This document shows positions 1 through 9,800 of a stretch of 10,126 nt of DNA, one piece after another (position 1 is the stretch's first letter; every line of letters begins with the position of its first letter). Source of the DNA: an uncultured Oscillospiraceae bacterium (GTDB lineage Bacteria > Bacillota > Clostridia > Oscillospirales > Oscillospiraceae); assembly GCA_944385595.1 (NCBI GenBank), contig CALWXY010000002.1, positions 1 through 10,126 of the forward strand, read 5' to 3'. A program made the translations under genes and the position numbers. The notes beneath the pieces were generated by a model. The model was not told where the DNA came from and did no database searches. It saw only the letters and a program-made list of their open reading frames with translations.

Positions 1-790
<790 letters not shown>

Positions 791-793
791 TAT

Positions 794-4480
<3,687 letters not shown>

Positions 4481-4493
4481 AACCCACCGCATC

Positions 4494-4528
4494 AAACAGC
4501 GGTTCCCGCACGGGAACCGCTGTTTTTT
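4494..4528 (+). terminator. Intrinsic terminator of the rpoBC operon
   Basis: A perfect 15-base inverted repeat (4494-4508 with 4511-4525, core CAGCGGTTCCCG / CGGGAACCGCTG) is followed by a run of six T at 4523-4528. Folding the central bases as a GCAC tetraloop leaves a 14-bp stem. It begins 13 bases after the rpoC stop codon, so it should end rpoBC transcription and insulate the polymerase genes from the magnesium unit downstream. The A-run at the left arm gives it some potential to terminate in the opposite direction, but no minus-strand gene is present. Confidence 0.95.
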
Positions 4529-4557
4529 AAGAATTGGTTAAAGCTGCTCAGGGCGTG

Positions 4558-4586
4558 TTGACAAGGCGCGAAAGTGGGTTTAAAAT
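4558..4586 (+). promoter_or_regulatory. Sigma-A-type promoter of the mgtE transcription unit
   Basis: A perfect -35 box TTGACA (4558-4563) is separated by exactly 17 bases from a -10 box TAAAAT (4581-4586). The expected transcription start is about 4592-4594, which coincides with the first helix of the M-box, so the transcript would begin essentially at the riboswitch. Its position just after the rpoC terminator supports independent transcription of mgtE. Confidence 0.88.
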
Positions 4587-4590
4587 TGAT

Positions 4591-4737
4591 TCGTAAAATC
4601 GGTAGGTGAGGCTACCGCAGTGATACGGGTTGCTGCCGGGCAGAGGTGGAGACAGCTCTGCTCTGGTCAACAGTCTGCGTCGAGTCAAGGCGCAGAATAA
4701 CGCAATTACAAGCGCTGCGGAGCTAAAGCTCGGACGA
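4591..4737 (+). promoter_or_regulatory. M-box (ykoK leader) Mg2+ riboswitch
   Basis: The conserved M-box blocks are present in the right order. GGTAGGTGAGGCTACC (4601-4616) forms the first conserved hairpin with its GTGAGG loop. ATACGGGTTGCTGCC follows at 4623-4637. GGTCAACAG lies at 4665-4673. GGAGCTAAAGCTC (4719-4731) forms the terminal GAGC-TAAA-GCTC hairpin. Variable stems lie between them, for example GCAGAG 4640-4645 with CTCTGC 4656-4661, and CTGCG 4675-4679 with CGCAG 4691-4695. The closing helix can form between TCGT 4591-4594 and ACGA 4734-4737. The M-box class is known to bind several Mg2+ ions and to compact at high Mg2+, turning off Mg2+ transporter genes; the gene downstream is mgtE, exactly the usual target. 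I matched it to the known class by eye, without a covariance-model search. Confidence 0.92.
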
Positions 4738-4743
4738 GGCTGC

Positions 4744-4783
4744 ATCCATGTCAGGCCGTCCGGCTGGCGTGGATTTTTTATTT
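4744..4783 (+). terminator. Riboswitch-controlled intrinsic terminator upstream of mgtE
   Basis: Bases 4744-4774 fold into a hairpin. ATCCATGTCA (4744-4753) pairs with 4765-4774 (two G-T pairs included), one G is bulged, and GCC pairs with GGC around a GTCC loop. A T-rich tail, TTTTTTATTT, runs from 4774 to 4783. It starts 7 bases after the M-box closing helix, the standard arrangement for a transcriptional OFF switch. A competing pairing exists: CGGACG (4731-4736, the 3' side of the aptamer) matches CGTCCG (4757-4762, in the terminator top). Breaking the aptamer at low Mg2+ would therefore free the antiterminator. Confidence 0.85.
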
Positions 4784-4799
4784 GAAAGGAAGTGAGACG

Positions 4800-4907
4800 G
4801 TGGACGGCGAGAGTACCGGCAGACGAAGACCGCACGGGATGCGCAGAAAAAACAGGCATGGCGGCTCTGAGCGTCCGTCTGCCTCGCAGGCGCATCCCTC
4901 CAACTGA
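4800..4907 (+). CDS. Possible 35-residue Arg-rich leader peptide upstream of mgtE
   Basis: A short open reading frame starts at GTG 4800, 7 bases after AAAGGAAG (4785-4792), which is a usable ribosome binding site directly behind the riboswitch terminator. It encodes 35 residues with seven Arg, three Pro and three His (beginning MDGESTGRRRPHGMRRKN) and has no membrane segment. Its TGA stop (4905-4907) runs straight into the mgtE ribosome binding site AAGGAGG, 14 bases before the mgtE ATG. That is a typical geometry for translational coupling. Leader peptides are known upstream of enterobacterial Mg2+ transporter genes (mgtL of mgtA), but I see no sequence relationship. In GC-rich DNA an open frame of this size can arise by chance, so this is a candidate only. 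Confidence 0.35.
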   Translation: MDGESTGRRRPHGMRRKNRHGGSERPSASQAHPSN

Positions 4908-4919
4908 AAGGAGGATGCG
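4836..4919 (+). promoter_or_regulatory. Possible translational switch masking the mgtE ribosome binding site
   Basis: The segment 4890-4900 (GCGCATCCCTC) has two alternative partners. It pairs perfectly over 9 bases with GGGATGCGC at 4836-4844. It also pairs with GAGGATGCG at 4911-4919 (9 pairs with one bulged C, loop 4901-4910), which covers most of the GGAGG ribosome binding site of mgtE. A further 8-base perfect match, GGCAGACG 4818-4825 with CGTCTGCC 4876-4883, interleaves with the first pairing. The three helices cannot all form as a simple nested fold. The upstream pairing would expose the mgtE site and the downstream one would hide it; a ribosome on the possible leader ORF would disturb both. 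The complementarity is seen directly, while the regulatory role is inference. Confidence 0.4.
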
Positions 4920-4921
4920 AA

Positions 4922-6316
4922 ATGTTCAAAAAAGAACTTGTAAACGAGAAATATGTGACCGAGATAGAGAAGCTGCTCTCCTCCGCCCTGAGCGGGGCGG
5001 AGCTGGCCGAGCGCCTGGAGGACTACCACGACTGCGACGTCGCCCGCGCGCTTGAGGATCTGAGCCCCGAGCGCCGCGCGGAAATCTACGGCATACTCGG
5101 CAGCGACAGGGCGGCGGAGATTTTCGCCTATTTCGACGAGCCGTCGGAGATGCTCGGCGAGCTGCCGGCGGATAAGGCCGCCGGTATAGTCGACTGCATG
5201 GACGGCGACGAGGCGCTCGACGCCCTCGCCGGCCTCGGCGAGGAGCGCGGGCGCGAGATAATCAGCCGCCTGAGCGGCGAGACCCGCGGCGAGATGCGTA
5301 TGCTCGCCTCCTACGGCGAGAACGAGATCGGCAGCCTGATGACCACGAACTATATAGCCGTGAAAAGCAGCGACTCCGTCAAGCAGGCAATGCGCGAGCT
5401 GATAGAGCAGAGCGCCGAGAACGACAACATCGGCACAATCTACGCCGTCGGCGACGACGGGCGCTACTGCGGCGCGATAGAGCTCAAGGAGCTGATACTC
5501 GCGCGCGAATATACGCCGCTGAGCGAGATAATAATGAGCTCGTACCCGGCCGTGCGCGACCGCGACGAGGTCGACAGCTGCATGGACTGGATACGCGACT
5601 ACGAGGAGGACTCCATCCCCGTGCTGGACGCCGCCGGGCGCATAGTCGGCGCGGTGACGGCGGAGGAGCTGCTCGAGTACATGGAGGACGAGAGCCGCGA
5701 GGTCTACAACAAGCTGGCGGGCATATCAGGCGGCGGAGAGAGCGAGAAGGAGACCGTAGCCGAGAGCGTCCATAAGCGCCTGCCGTGGCTGGCGCTGCTG
5801 CTGGTGCTGGGACTCGGAGTATCGGGAGTCGTGGGCGTGTTCGAGGGGCTGGTGGCGCAGATAGCGATACTGGTCAGCTTCCAGTCTCTGGTGCTGGACA
5901 TGGCCGGAAACGTCGGCACGCAGTCGATGGCTGTCACGGTTCGCGCCCTGGTCTCCGGTGAGACCGACGGACATGAGGCGCTGCACCTGATACTGCGCGA
6001 GATGAGGATAGGCCTGGTAAATGGCCTGATTCTCGGCGCCGGCGCCTTTGCGGCGGTGGGGATATATGTGGCAATCATAGGCCACGGGCTGGTGTATGGC
6101 TTTGCCGTCTCCGGATGTGTGGCGTTGGCGCTGGTTGTGGCCATGGCGGCGTCGGGCATTGTCGGGGCGGCCATACCGCTGTTTTTCGCGAAGATGGACA
6201 AGGATCCCGCCGTCGCCTCCGGCCCGCTGATAACAACGGTGAACGACCTCGTCGCCGTCGTGAGCTACTACGGGCTCGCATGGCTGCTGCTGGCGCATCT
6301 GCCGATGTTTTCCTGA
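4922..6316 (+). CDS. mgtE: Magnesium channel/transporter MgtE
   Basis: This 464-residue membrane protein imports Mg2+ across the cytoplasmic membrane and senses cytosolic Mg2+ through its soluble part. Residues about 20-130 form the helical MgtE N domain. Two CBS domains follow at about 135-194 (EIGSLMTTNYIAV onward) and 200-254. A linking helix leads to the C-terminal membrane domain at about 286-460, with roughly five hydrophobic segments. Family landmarks in the membrane part are GNVGTQS (329-335) and DPAVASGPLITTVND (428-442). Asp442 aligns by motif with the pore Asp that binds Mg2+ in Thermus MgtE (Asp432 there). Length and domain order are normal for the family. The start is set by AAGGAGG (4908-4914), 7 bases upstream. 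Ile is written mostly as ATA (about 21 of 31 by hand count), unlike the neighbouring ribosomal genes. Expression should be governed by the M-box upstream. Confidence 0.95.
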   Translation: MFKKELVNEKYVTEIEKLLSSALSGAELAERLEDYHDCDVARALEDLSPERRAEIYGILGSDRAAEIFAYFDEPSEMLGELPADKAAGIVDCMDGDEALDALAGLGEERGREIISRLSGETRGEMRMLASYGENEIGSLMTTNYIAVKSSDSVKQAMRELIEQSAENDNIGTIYAVGDDGRYCGAIELKELILAREYTPLSEIIMSSYPAVRDRDEVDSCMDWIRDYEEDSIPVLDAAGRIVGAVTAEELLEYMEDESREVYNKLAGISGGGESEKETVAESVHKRLPWLALLLVLGLGVSGVVGVFEGLVAQIAILVSFQSLVLDMAGNVGTQSMAVTVRALVSGETDGHEALHLILREMRIGLVNGLILGAGAFAAVGIYVAIIGHGLVYGFAVSGCVALALVVAMAASGIVGAAIPLFFAKMDKDPAVASGPLITTVNDLVAVVSYYGLAWLLLAHLPMFS

Positions 6317-6353
6317 TAAGAAGAAAAATATTCTATGATTCAACCAAAATTAC

Positions 6354-6382
6354 TTGACGAATTTCAGAAATTATGCTATGAT
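6354..6382 (+). promoter_or_regulatory. Promoter of the str operon (rpsL)
   Basis: TTGACG (6354-6359) is followed after 17 bases by TATGAT (6377-6382). TGC stands directly before the -10 box, which makes it an extended -10 promoter. Transcription should start near 6389. It lies only 37 bases after the mgtE stop codon, in a sharply AT-rich gap. A second CTATGATT at 6333-6340 repeats the -10 sequence but has no recognisable -35 partner. Confidence 0.88.
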
Positions 6383-6389
6383 TACTAAT

Positions 6390-6446
6390 CGTGTGGCAGA
6401 GGGGATATTTGTGCCCTTTTTGAGCGGAAATTCCCCTTTTTACACG
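6390..6446 (+). promoter_or_regulatory. Hairpin with internal T-run in the rpsL leader
   Basis: The leader can fold almost from its predicted first base. GGGGATATTT (6401-6410) pairs with AAATTCCCC (6428-6436) over 9 pairs with one bulged T, and TTTTT (6437-6441) follows at once, as in an intrinsic terminator. An outer helix CGTGT (6390-6394) with ACACG (6442-6446) can enclose it. It could be an attenuator of the str operon, the missing terminator for transcripts coming from mgtE, or a 5' end-stabilising hairpin. The loop of about 17 bases makes it a weaker terminator than the one after rpoC. Confidence 0.45.
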
Positions 6447-6478
6447 AATAGTCATATTTCAGGAAAGGAGGAAAAAAC

Positions 6479-6892
6479 TTGCCTACTTTTAACCAGCTTG
6501 TGAGAAAAGGCAGACAGCAGCAGACCTTCAAGTCCAACTCTCCGGCCATGCAGAAGGGCCTCAACACCCTCACCAACCGCGAGACCGACCTGAGCTCCCC
6601 CCAGAAGCGCGGCGTCTGCACCGCCGTTCGTACTTCCACTCCTAAGAAGCCGAACTCCGCTCTGCGTAAGATCGCCCGTGTCCGCCTGACCAATGGTTAC
6701 GAAGTGACGGCCTACATCCCCGGTATCGGCCATAACCTGCAGGAGCACTCTGTCGTTATGGTTCGCGGCGGACGTGTCAAGGACCTGCCTGGTGTGCGTT
6801 ACCACATCATCCGCGGTGCTCTCGACGCTCAGGGCGTTGCCAACCGTAAGCAGGGCCGCAGTAAGTACGGCGCCAAGAAGCCCAAGAAATGA
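6479..6892 (+). CDS. rpsL: 30S ribosomal protein S12
   Basis: S12 sits at the decoding centre of the small ribosomal subunit and takes part in tRNA selection; it is the classic streptomycin-resistance locus. The 137 residues begin MPTFNQLVRKGR and carry TPKKPNSALRK (54-64), GHNLQEHSVV and RGGRVKDLPGVRYH. By alignment, Lys56 and Lys101 correspond to Escherichia coli Lys43 and Lys88, so the usual resistance positions are wild type. Asp102 corresponds to the Asp that RimO methylthiolates in some bacteria. An extra 13 residues before PQKRGVC (about 20-40) is the extension normal for Firmicutes S12. The start codon is TTG: it has AAGGAGG (6465-6471) at 7 bases, and only this start gives the canonical N-terminus. 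Confidence 0.98.
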   Translation: MPTFNQLVRKGRQQQTFKSNSPAMQKGLNTLTNRETDLSSPQKRGVCTAVRTSTPKKPNSALRKIARVRLTNGYEVTAYIPGIGHNLQEHSVVMVRGGRVKDLPGVRYHIIRGALDAQGVANRKQGRSKYGAKKPKK

Positions 6893-7109
6893 GCACTAAT
6901 CCAACAGCACAGCCCTGTTGATAATATATAATATGTATATTACCTCAGGGCGCAACGGGGTATGAGTGTCATTTCGCGCACAGCACGAAGCGTCGGAAGC
7001 CCGGAGAAAATGTTGCCGGAAGCCCGGCGGCGCGAGCGATTCATCGCCGCAAGACATTCAATACCACGAGTACCGATGAAATCATTTTAATATGAAGGAG
7101 GGAAGTATA
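6893..7109 (+). other. Structured rpsL-rpsG intercistronic region
   Basis: This 217-base gap holds no credible gene but is rich in inverted repeats. GCCCTG (6912-6917) pairs with CAGGGC (6946-6951), enclosing TAATATA (6922-6928) with TATATTA (6936-6942): a long hairpin with an AT-rich upper stem. GCGGCG (7027-7032) pairs with CGCCGC (7045-7050). Alternatively GATTCATCG (7038-7046) pairs with CGATGAAATC (7074-7083) with one bulge, ending 11 bases before the rpsG ribosome binding site. Ribosomal protein S7 is known in E. coli to repress its operon by binding the rpsL-rpsG spacer; a similar role here is an inference from position only. No promoter with both boxes and no T-tailed terminator was found. 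Confidence 0.5.
6994..7027 (+). repeat. Two copies of an 11-base direct repeat forming small hairpins
   Basis: CGGAAGCCCGG occurs at 6994-7004 and again at 7017-7027, with start points 23 bases apart. Each copy can fold into a mini-hairpin with an AAGC loop. The second is the stronger: GCCGG (7015-7019) with CCGGC (7024-7028), 5 bp; the first has 3 bp plus a G-T pair. The repeats lie inside the rpsL-rpsG spacer, so they would be present in the str operon mRNA. Confidence 0.6.
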
Positions 7110-7580
7110 GTGCCCAGAAGAGGTAACGTTCCCAAAAGAGAAATACTCCCCGATCCTGTATATAACTCTGTCATGGTCACGAAGCTGATCAACAGCGTTA
7201 TGCTGGACGGTAAAAAGGGTGTCGCCCAGAAGGTCGTTTACGACGCTTTCGACATCATCAAGGAGAAGTCCGGTAAGGAGCCGCTCGAGGCTTTCACCGA
7301 GGCTCTCAACAACATCATGCCCGCCCTCGAGGTCAAGGCCCGCCGTGTCGGCGGCGCCACCTACCAGGTCCCCATCGAGGTCCGCGCCACCAGACGCCAG
7401 ACCCTCGGCCTGCGCTGGCTGACCGGCTACGCCCGCAAGCGCGGCGAGAAGACCATGAAGGAGCGCCTGGGCGGCGAGATCACGGACGCCTCCAACAACA
7501 CCGGCTCCGCCGTCAAAAAGCGCGAGGATACGCACAAGATGGCCGAGTCCAACAAGGCCTTCGCTCACTACCGCTGGTAG
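7110..7580 (+). CDS. rpsG: 30S ribosomal protein S7
   Basis: S7 is a primary binder of the 16S rRNA 3' major domain that organises the head of the 30S subunit and contacts E-site tRNA. The 156 residues match the usual length and begin MPRRGNVPKREILPDP. Recognisable blocks are LINSVMLDGKK, GGATYQVPIEV (about 80-90) and the C-terminal end KAFAHYRW. I chose GTG 7110 as the start because AAGGAGGG (7095-7102) lies 7 bases before it. The in-frame ATG at 7092 would turn that ribosome binding site into coding sequence and add six non-conserved residues. The gene is in the str operon between rpsL and fusA; in other bacteria S7 feeds back on its own operon. Confidence 0.98.
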   Translation: MPRRGNVPKREILPDPVYNSVMVTKLINSVMLDGKKGVAQKVVYDAFDIIKEKSGKEPLEAFTEALNNIMPALEVKARRVGGATYQVPIEVRATRRQTLGLRWLTGYARKRGEKTMKERLGGEITDASNNTGSAVKKREDTHKMAESNKAFAHYRW

Positions 7581-7622
7581 TCCGTAGGATGACTGCGAAA
7601 ATCAGTGGGAAGGAGTTATTGA

Positions 7623-9722
7623 ATGCCTAGAAAGATTTCACTCGAAAACACCAGAAATATAGGAATCATGGCTCATATCGACGCCGGTAAAACGACGACG
7701 ACCGAGCGTATCCTGTATTACACCGGTGTCAACTACAAAATAGGTGAGACGCACGACGGCACCGCTACCATGGACTGGATGGCCCAGGAGCAGGAGCGCG
7801 GCATCACCATCACCTCCGCGGCTACCACCTGCTTCTGGAAGGGTACCGCGAACCAGTTCCCCCAGACCCGTATTAACATCATCGATACCCCGGGTCACGT
7901 CGACTTCACCGTCGAGGTCGAGCGCTCCCTCCGCGTGCTGGACGGCTCTGTCACCGTCATGTGCGCCAAGGGCGGCGTCGAGCCCCAGTCGGAGACCGTG
8001 TGGCGCCAGGCCGACCACTACCATGTCCCCCGCATGATATACGTCAACAAGATGGATATCATGGGCGCCGACTTCTACAACGTCATGCGCATGGTGTACG
8101 ACCGCCTGAAGTGCAACGCCGTCCCCATCCAGCTGCCCATAGGCGCTGAGGCCGACTTCCGCGGCATCATCGACCTGGTCGAGATGAAGGCTGACGTCTA
8201 CTACGACGAGATGGGCAACGACATGCGCGTCGAGGACATCCCCGCCGACATGATGGAGCTCGCTCAGGAGTACCGCACCAAGCTGATTGACGCCGTGTCC
8301 GACCTCGACGACGAGATCATGATGCTCGCCCTCGAGGACGAGGAGATTCCCACCGACATGATTCGCAAGGCTCTCCGCCGCGGCACCATCGAGAACAAGC
8401 TCGTCCCCGTCGTCTGCGGTACCTCTTACCGCAACAAGGGCGTCCAGAAGCTGCTTGACGCCATAGTCGACTTCATGCCGTCTCCTGTCGACATCCCGCC
8501 CATCAAGGGCACCAACCCCAAGACCGATGAGGAGGACAGCCGTCCCGCCGACGATGACGCCCCCTTCTCCGCTCTGGCGTTCAAGATTATGACAGACCCC
8601 TACGTCGGCCGCCTGAGCTTCATCCGCGTCTACTCCGGTACCCTCACCACCGGCTCCTCCGTGCTGAACAGCACCAAGGGCCAGCGCGAGCGCATCGGCC
8701 GTATTCTGCAGATGCACGCCAACCACCGCGAGGACATCGAGCAGGTCTACTCCGGCGACATCGCCGCCGTTGTCGGCCTCAAGAACAGCACCACCGGCGA
8801 CACCCTCTGCGACGAGAAGGCCCCCATCGTGCTGGAGTCCATGGAGTTCCCCGAGCCTGTTATCCGCGTCGCCATTGAGCCCAAGACCAAGGCCGGTCAG
8901 GAGAAGATGGGCATCGCGCTTGCAAAGCTCGCCGAGGAGGACCCCACCTTCAAGACCTACACCGACGAGGAGACCGGCCAGACCATCATCGCCGGTATGG
9001 GCGAGCTCCATCTGGAAATCATCGTCGACCGTCTGCTCCGCGAGTACAAGGTCGAGGCGAATGTCGGCAAGCCGCAGGTCTCCTACAAGGAGACCATCCG
9101 CAAGTCCGCCACCGTCGACACCCGCTACGCCCGCCAGTCCGGCGGTAAGGGCCAGTTCGCCCACGTCAAGCTCACCATCGAGCCGAACGAGAGCGGCAAG
9201 GGCTACGAGTTCATCAACAACATCACCGGCGGCGCCATTCCCAAGGAGTATATCCCCGCTGTCGACGCCGGTATCCAGGGCGCCATGCAGAGCGGCATAC
9301 TCGCCGGCTATCAGGTCGTCGACGTCAAGGTCACCCTGTTCGACGGCTCCTTCCACGAGGTCGACTCCTCTGAGATGGCCTTTAAGATATGCGGCTCCAT
9401 GGCCTTCAAGGAGGCTTGCGTGAAGGCGGATCCCGTGCTGCTCGAGCCCATCATGAAGGTCGTCGTCACCGCTCCGGACGAGTATATGGGCGACGTCATG
9501 GGCGATATCAACGCCCGCCGCGGCCAGATACTCGGCAACGAGATGCGCAACGGCGCCGTCAGCATCGAGGCCAACGTGCCCCTCAGCTCCATGTTCGGTT
9601 ACGCCACTGACCTGCGCAGCAAGACCCAGGGCCGCGCGAACTACAGCATGGAGCCCAGCCACTACGTCGAGCTGCCGAAGTCCCTGCAGGACAGCATCAT
9701 CGGCGCAAGGGCAAAGAAGTAA
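7623..9722 (+). CDS. fusA: Elongation factor G
   Basis: EF-G is the cytosolic translational GTPase that drives tRNA-mRNA translocation and, with ribosome recycling factor, splits ribosomes; it is the target of fusidic acid. The 699 residues carry the GTPase motifs AHIDAGKTTT (17-26), RGITI (59-63), DTPGH with catalytic His92 (88-92) and NKMD (142-145). Domain II starts near residue 300, domain III near 405, domain IV near 485 (GQFAHVKLTIEP and the long translocation loop region) and domain V near 605. Length and order are those of a bacterial EF-G, not of the TetO/TetM protection proteins. It begins 42 bases after rpsG with GGAAGGAG (7608-7615) 7 bases before the ATG, so it is co-transcribed with rpsL and rpsG. 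Confidence 0.98.
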   Translation: MPRKISLENTRNIGIMAHIDAGKTTTTERILYYTGVNYKIGETHDGTATMDWMAQEQERGITITSAATTCFWKGTANQFPQTRINIIDTPGHVDFTVEVERSLRVLDGSVTVMCAKGGVEPQSETVWRQADHYHVPRMIYVNKMDIMGADFYNVMRMVYDRLKCNAVPIQLPIGAEADFRGIIDLVEMKADVYYDEMGNDMRVEDIPADMMELAQEYRTKLIDAVSDLDDEIMMLALEDEEIPTDMIRKALRRGTIENKLVPVVCGTSYRNKGVQKLLDAIVDFMPSPVDIPPIKGTNPKTDEEDSRPADDDAPFSALAFKIMTDPYVGRLSFIRVYSGTLTTGSSVLNSTKGQRERIGRILQMHANHREDIEQVYSGDIAAVVGLKNSTTGDTLCDEKAPIVLESMEFPEPVIRVAIEPKTKAGQEKMGIALAKLAEEDPTFKTYTDEETGQTIIAGMGELHLEIIVDRLLREYKVEANVGKPQVSYKETIRKSATVDTRYARQSGGKGQFAHVKLTIEPNESGKGYEFINNITGGAIPKEYIPAVDAGIQGAMQSGILAGYQVVDVKVTLFDGSFHEVDSSEMAFKICGSMAFKEACVKADPVLLEPIMKVVVTAPDEYMGDVMGDINARRGQILGNEMRNGAVSIEANVPLSSMFGYATDLRSKTQGRANYSMEPSHYVELPKSLQDSIIGARAKK

Positions 9723-9729
9723 TTTTGTG

Positions 9730-9758
9730 TTGCAATAGCGCCACAAATACTGTAAAAT
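9730..9758 (+). promoter_or_regulatory. Promoter for tuf in the fusA-tuf gap
   Basis: TTGCAA (9730-9735), a 17-base spacer and TAAAAT (9753-9758) form a good sigma-A-type promoter in the AT-rich 78-base gap after fusA; the start would be near 9765. An inverted repeat TTTGTG (9724-9729) / CACAAA (9742-9747) flanks the -35 box. No terminator follows fusA, so tuf probably receives both read-through from the str promoter and transcripts from this one, matching the high demand for EF-Tu. Confidence 0.78.
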
Positions 9759-9800
9759 GAATTCACTCAATAATCCGAATTACTAAGGAGGAAGTTTACC

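Noticed and set aside
4481..4921. A small L7Ae-family gene after rpoC, as in many Firmicutes
   Set aside because: No open frame here resembles an L7Ae/L30e protein; the interval is occupied by the terminator, promoter and riboswitch.
4792..5055. 87-codon open frame overlapping the start of mgtE
   Set aside because: Most of it runs out of frame inside mgtE, its start is too close to the upstream GGAAG, and the product is a random Arg-rich sequence. The shorter frame at 4800-4907 has the better start and stop geometry.
6902..6920. CAACAG...CTGTTG hairpin after rpsL as a terminator
   Set aside because: Only 6 bp, no T-run after it, and it competes with the longer hairpin 6912-6951; termination here would also cut off rpsG and fusA.
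6918..6942. TATAAT (6927-6932) and TTGATA (6918-6923) as an internal promoter for rpsG
   Set aside because: The boxes are only a few bases apart and no -35 lies 17 bases before TATAAT; the AT-rich bases are better explained as the top of a hairpin.
7092..7109. In-frame ATG start for rpsG at 7092
   Set aside because: It would place AAGGAGGG inside the coding region and add six residues before the conserved MPRRG N-terminus; GTG 7110 fits better.
7638..9770. Long minus-strand open frame across fusA
   Set aside because: Same cause: an antisense shadow of a highly biased gene, with low-complexity translation and no supporting signals.
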